A DNA stretch of 64,000 nt from Paramacrobiotus metropolitanus. Lineage: Eukaryota; Tardigrada; Eutardigrada; Parachela; Macrobiotidae. The stretch lies in assembly GCF_019649055.1 (NCBI RefSeq), contig NW_026570259.1:372001-436000 (forward strand), in the 5' to 3' direction. Made by a program: the position numbers and the translations under genes. Of the stretch, positions 1 through 11,700 are shown piece after piece. The notes beneath the pieces were generated by a model, which saw only the letters and a list, made by a program, of their open reading frames with translations, was not told the DNA's origin and made no database searches. Position 1 is the stretch's first letter. Each line of letters begins with the position of its first letter.

Positions 1-196
1 ACATCGTCGTCGTACTCACATTGTTGTGAAACGAAAAACTGTTTTTACGTTGACGACCAATGCTGCACCGCAACAGGCGCACAGATAAAACAGAACATAA
101 CAAGTAAGTACTTACCTATCTATACCTGTTATTACTTGTTATCTCTTACATTACTTTACGCATGCTTTGCTACCATCGAGGGGCTACCGCTTATCG

Positions 197-205
197 TGCC
201 ACGAG
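197..205 (+). repeat. Left 9-bp target-site duplication of foldback element
   Basis: TGCCACGAG lies directly outside the left terminus of the inverted-repeat element and recurs, same orientation and without mismatch, at 996-1004 directly outside the right terminus. Seen in the sequence. A 9-bp duplication is the size reported for Drosophila FB foldback elements and falls in the range of Mutator-like elements. Confidence 0.85.
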
Positions 206-995
206 GGCCCATGCTCAAACTCGGACTTGGACTTGGACTACTAAAACTTGGACTTGGACTTTACTTGGACTCTAAAACTCGGACTTCACTTGGACTCTAA
301 AACTTGGACTTTATGACTTGGACTTGGAATTAGGCGTTTCTTATGTTTCTTATGTCTTCTTACGTTTCTTCATGTTTTTTTAGGTTTCTTAGGTTTCTGA
401 GGTTTCTTAGGTGTTCTTGGGTTTCTTTGGTGTTCTTAGGTGTTTTAGATCTCTTAGGTTTCTCAGGTTTCTTAAGTTTCTCAGGTTTTTTAGGTGTTCC
501 TAGGTTTTTTAGGTCTCTTAGGTTTCTTAGGTTCCTAAGGCTTCTTAGATTCCACAGAATACCAAAGAATACCTAGATAACCTAAGAAATGTTAGTAACT
601 TCAGAACCTAAGGACACCCAACATACCTAAGAAACCTAAGGAAACCAAAGAAGCCTCAGAAACCGGAGAAACCTAAGAAACCTATGAAGACCAATGAAAC
701 CGAAAAAACCTAAGAAAGCTAAGAAACCTAAAATACCCGAGAAACCTGAGAAAACATGAAGAAACGTAAGAAGACATGAGAAACGCCCAAATCCAAGTCT
801 AAGTCATAAAGTCCAAGTTTTAGAGTCCAAGTGAGGTCCGAGTTTTAGAGTCCAAGTGAAGTCCGAGTTTTAGAGTCCAAGTGAACTCCAAGTTTTAGAG
901 TCCAAGTGAAGTCCGAGTTTTAGAGTCCAAGTGAAGTCCAAGTCCAAGTTTTAGTAGTCCAAGTCCGAGTCCAAGTCCGAGCTTGAGCGCGGGCC
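206..995. mobile_element. Foldback (FB/MULE-like) non-autonomous transposon
   Basis: A 790-bp imperfect palindrome. The left end GGCCCATGCTCAAACTCGG (206 onward) matches the reverse complement of the right end (GGCCCGCGCTCAAGCTCGG reading inward from 995), and the match continues through ACTTGGACT-type minisatellite units. Inner arms switch to a second minisatellite, TTTCTTAGG units at about 340-560, mirrored by CCTAAGAAA units at about 600-780. The symmetry centre is near 600. No transposase is encoded. The only long reading frame (343-576) is a translation of the repeat. Long tandem-repeat-built terminal inverted repeats with a 9-bp target duplication are the hallmark of Drosophila FB elements. 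Relation to FB or Mutator-like superfamilies is inferred from structure only. Confidence 0.85.
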
Positions 996-1004
996 TGCCA
1001 CGAG
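996..1004 (+). repeat. Right 9-bp target-site duplication of foldback element
   Basis: Exact direct copy of the left flank (197-205), immediately after the right terminus of the foldback element. Perfect identity suggests a fairly recent insertion, while the minisatellite arms have diverged. Confidence 0.85.
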
Positions 1005-1875
1005 TACTCGTGCTTAGCGCAACTGTCGCACATTACGATCATCATTAAAAAGGCGTTAATTACCAAGTGGGGAGGGTTCGGCTCCCCGTCTGCAGAGCTC
1101 CAGAGTCTGTAAATTTCATTACAGACCTTGAGAACGCTCCCTGTTCTTTGATTCGATTGCGCAACCGGTTATAGCCGCAAATCGGTATTTAAGTGAAAAA
1201 GAAACAGAAAACTGTCTACAAGACGGCCAATATCGCGAAACAATACTCGTACGTATTGAAATGTGTCCCTGTGCAGAATTTGCTCGTGATTAGTGACCGT
1301 AAATATTTGACGACCGCGTGGCGCTTGTTGTTTGAACTGACTAGTGCACACTCTGTCGGCACAACCGAGAGTCCACGCCAACATGCCACCGTTAACGACG
1401 CTTACAGTAAGTATTCGAGCGCTCATAATCATTACCACAATTCTTCTAGGCAAAGGCACTCGTTCCACCACTCGTTCTCTCAAGTTAGCTTGGGAGAGGA
1501 AGTATACGAATTATTATTAATTACAGTAACCGTCAGCAAGCAAAATTTACACACATTAATATTTTTCCAACCAGACGATCAGCAAACTGTAAAAAGATCC
1601 TGAGAGGTATAAAGTGTGTAGAACCACCGTATTGTTGCTTGTAACGATGAACTAAACGATAAAAGATAGGAAATATTCAGCGCCGAAATTCCAACTAGCC
1701 AGTGCTAATAAAGAAAAGGAAGGACTTTTAAGTCAGCTGCACTTTTTGGTAACAGTGTGGCCGACACATTTGCAACAAATTTTGATGTACGAGCATTTTT
1801 CAAAGGCCTCGGTCCTGGAGTACATTTAGTATGCCCCTTTAGCACGTTTTGGATTCCGCCAGTCAGGGACGTGGC
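1005..1875. other. No well-supported gene
   Basis: Overlapping open frames of 136 and 104 codons exist on opposite strands (about 1170-1603), but neither starts at an ATG, shows a known motif, or joins to a neighbour by a convincing splice. An AATAAA-like AATAAAG occurs near 1708 on the + strand. The stretch probably holds the 3' flank of the minus-strand gene to the right. Confidence 0.4.
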
Positions 1876-4827
1876 TTATTTTGACTTCTTTTTCGTTTTT
1901 TTGCCATCCGTTGATTTTTTCGCCGATTTTTTCTTGTTGTTCTTTGACTTCCGGTTATCTTCGATATCGCTCTGAAAATGCAGCGTTTCGAGTTTACAAT
2001 CAAATCAGTTCAATATGGCTATTAGAAAATTTCTTATTGTTGGTGCCTAGAAAGAACCCTTCCGCACAAAGTATTGAACTTCGACACACTGGCTACCACT
2101 GTGGGTGAAAGTACTATTTTTTGCTTGCCTCGAGGCCATCATCAGAAGCATCCGCGGTGCTACTCCCGTATCTAGTGATCTTTTTCTCAGTTATCGTGAC
2201 TACCGTTGCATGTGGCGAATCCGTATTCGTGCTAACAGATGGCAACCATTCTTCTGGGGAATCACGTGGTCCAGTAAGAAGACTGAATCGTTTGTTTGGT
2301 GTCCCTGATGTACTATCTGTACTCTGACGTGATGGAGCCGGCAGCGATGTTTCTTCACCTTCGCGTCCTGACTGTACTGTAGAGCGCCGACCAAGGGAGG
2401 ACTGCCGCGAAGATTTCTGTTTTTGCTTCCCTGAAGACTTCTTCACCTTTCAGATAATTTGCACACCTTTTCAGTTATGAAGTTAAGCAGTACTGTGATT
2501 TCAGATAGTTTGACAATACTTTCGCGGCCACAGCGTCCTCGCCACCAAATTCTGATTTTTTCTTCCGCCGAAAGAATCCACTAAATTTCGAGCCGGACTT
2601 TTTTGGTTTCTGCAAATCTTGCTGCGATTCGTGTGGTCCACCATACCTATCATTGTAGCTTTCCATCTCTTTATCCCGTTTCGATTTCTTTTGTGTATCA
2701 TTCTGCAGCCAGTGATATAAACCCTTAATATGACAATCATATCACGAGAGTGATATACTAATCACCTTGCTGGTTTTTGCCTGTGGCGACGAGCTGCGGC
2801 GGGATTCCACCTGCCAAGACTCTGGTTGATCCAGAGAGGACGCACGCGGTCCACTGTAGATCAGACTAGATTTTTTTCGCGTCTCTAATAACTCTGCGAT
2901 AACATCCGTTTCTCGTGGCTGTTGTGCACGGTCTAGTGCTGTAGGGCATGCCAACGTTGCTGGTGGTGGTGGCATCTCGCTTTCGTTAAAGTTCGGTGGT
3001 AGTTTGCATCCTCTTGAACTTCCGCTAGGTCTTCGCATGTTTTCGGACATACTGTTTTCTCTAGAGTTTTCAACAACCGATGACATCCTATTTACTGCTT
3101 GGCTCTGCTTTTGCACAGATTGTGAAAAGCGTGGTTGGCTAAGATCATGTTGTGATTCAGTGATCATACATCCTCGTTCGCTGGATGAAAACGAGGACTT
3201 CCTTCTGTCGGCAACGACGGAGCTGCGAACGGGCGTTTCACTCGCAAGTGATTTGTGAGCAGTCGATGACCTTTGCCTTGTGTTTATTAAATCCGTTTCC
3301 GTTAGCTTTCTGTCTTGCTGGGTTGCGGTTGATTGCTGAGCGAGAGACTGCTGAGCAGTTGATGATCTTTGTCGTGAGTTCATTTCGCTCTGCTTTCTCT
3401 CCTGCTGACTCAGTTGCTTTTGGTCATAGGACTGGCTTAGTGACGTTCGTGGCCATTGTGGTGCCCAGTGTTGTTGTTCAGTCGCTGATGAGAGCAGGCT
3501 TTTGGTGTTCTGCTTGTCAAGATTGGACTGATTCCGTTTGCAGGTGCGTGGTTGGACGTTTCGGCAAGGATCCGGCGTTTGCGGACATTGAGTAACCTTG
3601 TTCTTAGGTTCTTTCCCAACAACAGACCATCTAGGAATAGGCCCATTTGGGCCATCGGCCACCAGCATAGACTGCCGGGTGAGCTTTACATCGTCCACTA
3701 TTGATTTCCTTTCTTCAATCGATTTGGTCTTTTTTCCTCGCTTCTCCAAACTGGACACTATGCTTCCGTCAAATCGTCTTGGTAAACTGTCTTCGGTGTT
3801 TGAAAATCCCTCACTTTCAGAAGTGGGAGCCTGGGAGGATTTTCTTGTAGTTATATCAATAACTGCACTGTCTCTTGTGGCTTTCGCTGGAGCGGCAGAA
3901 GGCCGAGATGGACGCGTTGCACGCATGACGTCATGGTCCTTTACAGATGTTCCACGACTCAAAGAGGCATTGTCTCCGGCGGCTAGATTTAGATAAGCAC
4001 TCGTTCTGCAAGTTGGATGAGATGCTGTGACAGGCTCCAGGTTCTTAGTAATGACCTGTGGTTGAGATGTCGGCTTCCTTTCATACTGGACAGTCTTCCG
4101 TGGGACAGATTCCGTGCGCGTGGATCCTGTCATTTGAGTTCAGTTAAGTAACAAACAGCCCTGCTTAATGACGTGTTCTATTGTGTCAACGTAGCCTGTT
4201 TGGAACTATGAACATGCACGACATATGCTTCTAATACAAGCACATATTATTAATGCAAATACCATGCAAAACGTACGCCGAGGTCCCGTTGGTTCCTTTC
4301 TAACTGCATCGTCTTGCTTAACCTGCGAGTGCGAACCTATTAACAATAGTCATAAACCCAGAGATGGTTTGGAAATCTGATGTAGCGATGTAGTACATGA
4401 TCGATGCTCTGACACCTTCTGTTGTGCAGGGTTGACAGGATTCGTCGGCATTGTAGTTTTCAAACCCAAATGGTCCGACGTCTACAGAAAAACAAACCTA
4501 GAAATCATAATAAATTAATAATATTCTAAGATTCGGTTGTTACTACCTCTTGCTCTTTCTTCGAGCTTTCGTTTAAAATGATCGGCAGAAAACTGATTTA
4601 TGTCAGCTGGATTTTTCTGCACGACTTCGCGAGCAAGATCCTCCAAGATGCACTTGAAACCAGGTGGAAGTTCAACTTTATACTTGTACCCCGTTTCAGA
4701 AGCCTTACGTTGAATCTCAAAAGGATCTACGGAACCGCTGCGCCTGCTTTCTCTAAGCATATTCAAGGTCAAGGACTTAAGGTCATTAAAAGAGCTACCG
4801 TCGAGCGGCAAGCCACAGCGAGGTTTA
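1876..4827 (-). CDS. RIIa-domain, Ser/Gln-rich disordered protein (ciliary/sperm docking protein)
   Basis: Minus-strand exons with matching phases: 4827-4547, 4481-4323, 4126-2766, 2702-2520, then a segment from 2446 leftward, and a probable last exon 1971-1876 (ends in a Lys-rich tail and TAA). The first exon encodes LPPGFKCILEDLAREV followed by NPADINQFSADHF. This is the RIIa dimerisation/docking signature of PKA regulatory subunits, CABYR, SPA17 and ropporins, whose PADINQFAA-type core is diagnostic. The remaining roughly 650 residues are low-complexity Ser/Gln/Thr/Arg sequence with RRKKK-type basic clusters, probably disordered. By family, RIIa dimers bind amphipathic helices of AKAPs or radial-spoke proteins, often in sperm flagella. 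The 5' start is unresolved: exon 1 begins at an acceptor in phase 2, so an upstream ATG exon is missing. The junction between the 2446 segment and the last exon is uncertain. Orthology to CABYR or another named member cannot be decided. Confidence 0.75.
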
Positions 4828-6033
4828 CTAATTATGGAGCACTGTTAGCGCCACCCTATCAGGAGTGTTACAAAGAAAAGCTATAAGTGCTTAACCATAT
4901 ACAAAAAACAAACCGCTTCTACCTATTAGCCCATAAATCCTAAGCATCAGAATCTTTAATGTTTTCGGCTTTTGTTTTTCTTTTCTTTGTAACATGGTTT
5001 ACTATAGAAACGTAGCAGTATCGCTATTAATAAGAAGCGTACGAACATGATGGGATCATGATACTAGCTTGTTATTCCCGTATTATTTTTGGGATACAGG
5101 ATGCTAGTCGACCTTTTTCGTCGAAACGATAACTATCAATTTTAAAAACTGGTTACTACCGCTCTCAATTGTGACAGTTGCATTTGCAATTCGATTTTTA
5201 CGGATATTATTTTGCTCACTTCGCGTATGTGTGTTGATAAACTGCCACGGCTACATTAATTTCCATAAGAAAGTTTTCGAATGTAATCGTTTTTATTAGC
5301 AAAAACTTCAGTTAATGCAATTCTGTCCATAAACCATCAGAATCTATCAAAGGTGTCTTAAAAAACAACTGACACCAAAGCACCGCGCCCCATGGGTGAT
5401 GACCGGTGACCAATTTAGAAAACGTGTACGCCAAACGACCGAAAAATTATGAGAACAATCGCTTAATCGGAAAACATGTTCATACGTAGTGTTAAGTACT
5501 TTAAACGAACGCATTCGTGTGAGTTGCTTATCGATTCAGTAAAAATTAACCAATTACATAAATTTTAGGCAGTTACATCTTCTGATCTGAAATTATAGTG
5601 CGAGTATCGATTGTCCTACGGTCCTACCTAATAGAAACGATCTATAGATTTTTCCTTCGAAATCTAGAGTCGAGTAATAAAAAGCCGTACTACGCTATGT
5701 ACAAGGTACCTATACTGTTTGTGCTAGTACATGCAGACAGAAGTACTTACGTTTAAATCATTTGTTTTTTCCACGTACCACGACGTTTTTTGTAATGTGG
5801 TACTTATTTTCTTACTTCTGCTAGTGTATCTGGTTCGCGAGAATTGTTTCTACCTGTTAAAAAAAGACGATCTCTATGGCAACCCCTGTTTACTTCTTTC
5901 GCAATTGCTTCAAATTCAACTTCTTTCTTTTGCGCTCACCGTCGTTATTTTTCCTAAAAATTTACAGTACATGGAAGGCCTTGTTTCTCTTTCTGTCTTT
6001 TTGCTATACGTTCAACGTACAGTCTAGCGGAGA
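4828..6033. other. Intergenic; no gene seen
   Basis: Divergent interval between the RIIa gene (-) and the 6034 gene (+). It should contain the unresolved first exon of the RIIa gene and promoters of both. The open frames at 5731-6109 overlap each other, lack family resemblance and look like chance. Confidence 0.4.
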
Positions 6034-6576
6034 ATGGAGCAGGCTGTGGATATCAGTTTACATGCACCAGCAGGAATCACCGAGAAAGCACCATCACCAA
6101 CGCAGGTGAGCTCACAACTGGTCACATCGGCTGTATTGCCGAAGGCAAAATGTGACCACAATGCAACTGAAACAGGTCCAGTGAATGGTAATGCTCTCAA
6201 GGAATTCAACAAGACGGAGGAGGATAAGCACGTTCAACGTCTTTCGGTAGTGTGCCGGGAGAAATTCGACTGTCCCTGCTACTTAGTCCGCCCGGGGCCT
6301 GAGAACGAGGAGAATGAGGTAACGCGGAAGACCTTTAAGGACCAAGCGGTCGATCAAAGCAACCACATACCATACTCAGTGGCGAAGGAAATGGCACTAA
6401 CGAGAGATGCCTCCCAGCAAGCGGATAATAACGGATTGCGGGTCATGGATGAACGGGACCGAGTAGCGTTTGCCATGTCCCATGTACTCGGACGGCAACG
6501 AGAAGACACTACCACCGCCGCTAATCATGGATCGGTTCGACGTTCATTGTCGTGTCAGCGATATGATCGTCTTTAA
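6034..6576 (+). CDS. Uncharacterised 180-aa protein
   Basis: A single uninterrupted frame from ATG (6034) to TAA, followed 184 bases later by AATAAA (6760-6765), which supports a real transcript end. The product is polar and acidic/basic mixed, with no predicted membrane segment, signal peptide or recognisable domain. It contains a few Cys (CDHN, VCREKFDCPCYL) that do not form a known metal-binding spacing. The start is the first ATG in frame, and an upstream coding exon cannot be excluded because an acceptor-like TCTAG sits just before the ATG. I do not recognise the family and assign no function. Confidence 0.45.
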   Translation: MEQAVDISLHAPAGITEKAPSPTQVSSQLVTSAVLPKAKCDHNATETGPVNGNALKEFNKTEEDKHVQRLSVVCREKFDCPCYLVRPGPENEENEVTRKTFKDQAVDQSNHIPYSVAKEMALTRDASQQADNNGLRVMDERDRVAFAMSHVLGRQREDTTTAANHGSVRRSLSCQRYDRL

Positions 6577-7167
6577 CTTGGTGTTCTGTTGTACATAACA
6601 AATTTTGTAAATGGTTTGTTCACATGTACGATGGATGGATTCGAGTCAGAGAAATGTGTATTGATCAAGCGACGAATTGTTAACATAAAATGGACAATGG
6701 TTTAAGACTAAGAGCGATAATCTGTAATTCAGACGGCTAAAACTAACTTTAGAACGCGCAATAAAAATTTCTGATAATATCTTCGGTATGACTATGGACA
6801 ACTTAAACTATATGAGTTTACAAGGGTGATCACTGATCAGAGGGTGACCCTGGCGCACAACTTACGCAAATTAATCAAGATTATGAATACGCAACACTGT
6901 CGTAGTATAGTAAGTATTAACTTCATTCGTAGCTAAAAATAACCTGGTAGCACCATTTTGTTGATTTGCACTCATTTTTGCTATACTGTTTCTACAGTAA
7001 CATGACACTTTACAAAATAACAAAGATTTAAAAAACAAAACAACCCGACATTCACTACGGGCACTTTGTCCAGTAACTTTGGAACTGCCAACCCGGGAAT
7101 TCGACTACATCTTGTAATATGTAAACAAAACTTCAAAGTAGTCAAGTAATGTTGCGCGCTTGCAGCG
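6577..7167. other. Intergenic 3' flanks of convergent genes
   Basis: Lies between two convergent genes (6034 + and 7168 -). Apart from the poly(A) signal at 6760 I see no coding or structural feature. Confidence 0.4.
6760..6765 (+). promoter_or_regulatory. Poly(A) signal AATAAA
   Basis: Canonical hexamer 184 bases after the stop of the 6034-6576 gene. Confidence 0.45.
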
Positions 7168-8028
7168 TCACCGTTGCCATTCTGACGTCAAACCGGAATT
7201 ACGGCCCTCGTGATAATTGCCACGATCGCTTGTTACGCCGGAATTTCGGCCATCGTAACTGCGGCCATAACTGCTGTTTCTGGACTTGCGTCCATCCGAC
7301 GACCTTGACCATCGGCTGGGAAACTGTCCAGAAAGGGCTTCCTTGATTGCGGCAAATTTGGCATCCACCTCAGCCTTTAAACAGTGCAAGTCGTCGGTTC
7401 GCATAGCACAGCCTTGCTCACATCCGCTAAGGCGCTCGTGGAAATGGCCTTTGAAATGACTGTGCTCTTGTTCTTTGACGTCGAGTTTAGTGTGAATTTG
7501 TCGCAGATTTTCCAGCACCCAAGTGCGCATACAGGCAACTTCGGCCGTGAGCGAAGTTACGGACTGTCGCAAGGCCGCATTGTCAGTTTCCGAGTCTACC
7601 TTAAAATCACTGATTTCCCTTGAAAAATTTTGCACTTTTTGTTCAGTTCGCGCTACCCGGTCAATCAGGCCCTTTTCTAAGTCTTCAACTTCCTTGCGTC
7701 TGGTCAGAAGCCCATCGCGTAATTTATCTGTTGAATCGCGCACATAATCCATTTTCTGATCAATGCAGTTGACCTTTGGCTCTAAATCATCCAAGCGCTT
7801 CTTCATCGCTTGCACCCGCGATATACGCATCCCCATGCTGGTCTCCATGCTGGCCGATGGAGCGGAGGTAATAGCGCCTCCACAGGGCGTACAGGGGGTG
7901 GCTGGGCACTGGTAGGGTATAATGTCTGCTCCCGGATAAGGATCTCCATCGTTACTAGCATAGCCGCGCTGGGATTGGAGGGAAACTCGGGTACTTCGAT
8001 AACTCGATGATGGTCGATCCCTGTTCAT
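7168..8028 (-). CDS. Single-exon coiled-coil protein, about 286 aa
   Basis: Uninterrupted minus-strand frame from ATG at 8028. The N-terminal about 75 residues are Ser/Arg/Pro-rich with a CPATPCTPCGG stretch. Residues about 75-225 have regular heptads (MKKRLDDLEPKVNCIDQKMD, then LRQSVTSLTAEVACMRTWV), predicting one long coiled coil. The C-terminal about 50 residues are a Ser/Arg/Asn/Gly-rich tail with repeated SDGR/YDGR/SDRG-like units. No catalytic motif or membrane segment is visible. It is head-to-head with CFAP43 across a 740-bp gap, so a cilium-related role is possible but is inference from position only. Family not recognised. Confidence 0.65.
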   Translation of the reverse strand: MNRDRPSSSYRSTRVSLQSQRGYASNDGDPYPGADIIPYQCPATPCTPCGGAITSAPSASMETSMGMRISRVQAMKKRLDDLEPKVNCIDQKMDYVRDSTDKLRDGLLTRRKEVEDLEKGLIDRVARTEQKVQNFSREISDFKVDSETDNAALRQSVTSLTAEVACMRTWVLENLRQIHTKLDVKEQEHSHFKGHFHERLSGCEQGCAMRTDDLHCLKAEVDAKFAAIKEALSGQFPSRWSRSSDGRKSRNSSYGRSYDGRNSGVTSDRGNYHEGRNSGLTSEWQR

Positions 8029-8768
8029 CACCGTTCATGGACTGGCAACATTGGGATTTTCTAAGGAGCATCGAATAAAATAGTACAGTATTTTATGCTC
8101 AACTATACCAGCGTCAGCTGTCGTAACGGGATTTTTTAGGAACCTCAGTTGCCATAGAGCGTAGATCGCCAAACACTATCTCGGAAGCGACTCTTTCAGT
8201 CGTTTCAAAACGAACAATCATCCAAAGAAACAAAATGACTGAATCTGAGAGGACCTCGGCTCTAATGTTCTAATTTCTTCAAAAGAAGCAAATTTCGCGC
8301 ACATTGAAGCTTCCTTAATCAACGAACACTAGCAAAATCACAAAATGACTGTTGCTACGACGTAAACCGTACTAGACAGTCACAAGATCGATTGCAAACA
8401 CCGAGTGTCACGGAGTGTAGTCTGAAATTTTGTACAATCCTAAATTCACTTCCCATGATACCATCACCATCAGCACGCACATATTTGCCTCATTCAGTGA
8501 AAAATATTTTGAAGTCCATATAAGGACTGGATTATCTTTGAATTATTTTCAAAAATCCCTTGAGGCCATGAAATGTAAATGAACTTTGAAGCCAACTACA
8601 TAGTTCTCACACTCCCGGAAAATGATTAATTAAAATATCTGTCAGTCCAGACTGTATCATAGGTGCAGTGCTTGACGGCCTCTTCATGGTCGATATTCCT
8701 GTTCACAGCTGATTTAAATCCACATGCCTAGCATTTGATGAAATTCGTCTGCACTGGGAGAGACCGGG
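8029..8768. promoter_or_regulatory. Shared head-to-head promoter region (coiled-coil gene / CFAP43)
   Basis: 740 bp separate the divergent start codons at 8028 (-) and 8769 (+). GTTGCCATAG at 8148-8157 matches the left half and core of the RFX X-box (GTTGCCATGGCAAC), but the right half-site is poor. X-boxes drive ciliary genes in animals. The interval is a plausible bidirectional promoter; the X-box call is weak. Confidence 0.3.
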
Positions 8769-11700
8769 ATGACACTAAGTCCGGACACAGTGGGCACTAC
8801 CATGTAAAATCGAATACAACTTTTTGGACTTCGCTTTCGGCGGTCGTTAACTGACACTACTTGCAGTTTCGTCAAAGGACCGCTCGGTGCCGACTTGCAG
8901 TTTGTTAACAACACTGAATTCGGTTATACCTGCGGACAGTGTGTGCGCTTTTTGTCCACATCAGATCTGCATCCTCGACAGAAGCCTAAGGATAAATTAT
9001 TTCATATACCGTTTCGAGAGTATGGCTTTCTCAGGACTGTTCCGGGGAAGGCCTTTTTCTCGCTCACGGCACTTCAGCGTAATCCATTGGTTTTCATATA
9101 TAAATATCCGGAATTCATTGAAGTGTCCCGGATAGACGGTACATTTTCCGAAGGATAATGCACAATGTAAAACACCTTTCCTGCTGTAATAATCTTCCCG
9201 ATAGCTTCTCTTACAGCTGTTTTCTAGAGATTGCCAATCATACTGTCATTTATTCTAGATAATACCGTTGGTGAACTTCTGGATGTTGCCTTTACGTACA
9301 CCAAACTTTTGCTGATACTCACTGGACAACCAGAATGCCAGATAACGATCTGGTTTGCCACCTTACAGCTTTAACGATACTGGAGCAACCTATTAAAAGA
9401 AATTTTTTGCAGGAACTGGGACACTCAGGTATTCGTCTCCAAGTATATACAGCGCGATCTGTACAGCCCAAACCTGCATCTTTCGTGTTCGCCTTGCAAC
9501 TGGCGGGATTTCTGTATAACAAGCGATTCATCCATCAGAATTTTCACAATCGATCACGGCTTGCCGGAAGAGGACAAAGGTGCTCCAGTGACCTGCGAAC
9601 GGTAACGAGTCCCTTGCCTTCTTGCACTGTACAACAGTTCTACATACCGCTGCATTTAGACCGTTTATAATCCCGTACGATGATTCCTCTCAAGCACGCC
9701 AAATTGGTGACCTTTTCCAAAGCGTCCATTCATCCAATCCAGCGGACTTTCTGGGCCTGGCAGCGATAGCGCAGGTGCCTCCTAATGTGTCTGAAAGCTT
9801 TATTGATGAAGTCTTGGGACGGAAAAGATTCACTCCGACATGTCATTCTTGGCACGTAGATGGCGCACTGTATATTGGTACTCTAGAGGGAAAACTATTG
9901 TACTTCAACCTGCACCACGGCGTTGCCCATCCAAATGTGTTAAGTTACACGCAGGACTACGGTGCACCAGTAAAACAGATTCTGTCGTTCAAAGAGGGAA
10001 CTGTGGTGCTTAGCGGAAATGGCGACGTTGACGTGCTTAAGCAGCATTCTCCGACCGATGTCAGCCATAATCCCATTATTCGACTAGAAGAAAATTTCAC
10101 ACAAATCTGGAGCAGTCCGTCGCGTGCGCAGTGGCTGGGAATAACAATAAACTTCGATCTGATGATGTTTCATCCATCCGGCACGTTGGACAAACATCTA
10201 CTTAGTCGGGATGAAATCGCTCCTTACACGTACCTGGAAAAATTCCATGATGGCTGTTTTTTATCAATACAAGAACCCGGCGTTTTGAAAATTTGGAACA
10301 ATGACAACGAAGCGTTACTGAGCCTTCAGTTATCCGTTCAAGTAACGGTCGCCGCCATCTGTCCAGCCTATCGTTGTATCTGCCTCGGCACAGATGTTGG
10401 CTATCTGTACTTTGTGGACTGTTTGAAATCCGCGCAAAGCGAATTCCCCCGGATGGTTCATAAAATGCGATTGTTTTCAGCTGCCGTAGTGAAACTGTTG
10501 TACAATTCTACAGGAAAAATTATTTTCGCTGTTGGAGAAAATGATCCAATGGCGCTAACGATCCTCTCTGGTTTACCATCTCGAAAATGGAATGTTATGG
10601 GAATCGTTAAAATGTCCATGGCGGTGGATGGTGTGCATTCAGTTTATTCTAACGATGGCTCCTTTGTGCTAGTAACGTTGACCGATAAGCCGAAAAAAGG
10701 AGCAACAGATGTGGTAACGTTTCAGTTGACCAATGCCTTGTTACAACAACCGGATGATTATTTGGCCAGCCCCCTGCATGATTTCGATGACACCAAATTG
10801 AATCTTCGCAGACTGAAGCTGAAAGTGCCTGTGGTAGCTATAGAGCTTGAAAGCCCAACGTCCGCATTTCTAGTGACATCTACAAAGCATTTAGCACACG
10901 CTTCTACTACTGACTGGATGAAGGCCCCTGATTTAATCAAACTAACCGAATCTTTGCCGTTTCCTATATGTCACCTAAAATTGTTTCCTGGTGCAAAATA
11001 CGTCCTGACCTGTAACAAACAAGGAACCACGGAAATCCGATTAACCGACGAGAATTTTACACTCCAGGTGTTCGACACTCTGCTTACCGGCACTCCGAGA
11101 TTGGTGATCATAAAACAACGGGGTTTAAGAAATCGCGTGTTCATGTTAACGGCTGAAGGGAGGCTGGTTTGTCGTTCACTGCCTGTGGTCAATGAACTGG
11201 TGACCGATGTCTGGGTTAAGCAAACCGATGAAATTCGCATAGAACTGGAAGCTTTAAGTGGACTTTCCGTTCTTGATAGGGACTTCCTTCTGCCATTAAG
11301 TTCTCCCGTTCCAGTCTTTTCAAGCGTTTCGGAAGCAGAAGAGGAGCCATGGCTTGAGATTAAAACACGCTTACATTTGGAAGACAAAGCTGTGAAAGAT
11401 TCACTCCACGCTGAAGGTCTGAAGGAACAATACGCAAAGCTGAAGAAGAAACTGTTAGACCTATATACCAAAAACACGTGGAAAATTGGATTGGAACGGT
11501 TGGCCGAAGTATCTTTTGAGTTGCTAGATCCTGGTTGGATAACTTCAAAAAAAAGACAAGAAAGCGAGATAATAGATGCTAAAGTTCGTGCAGCACTGGA
11601 GATAATCGAGCAGGAGCTTTATAAAGAGCGCCTCTTAGCACGCTATTGGAACCCCTTAGACACCAAGCTGCGTGGTCTACATGGATTACTGAGTGACCGC

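Noticed and set aside
343-576. 77-codon frame rich in Arg-Phe-Leu
   Set aside because: It is a direct translation of the TTTCTTAGG minisatellite in the foldback element; no start context or homology.
1169-1603. Overlapping open frames of 104 and 136 codons on both strands
   Set aside because: Non-ATG starts, no domain, no splice partner in phase; a donor-like ACA|GTAAGT at about 1408 leads nowhere coding.
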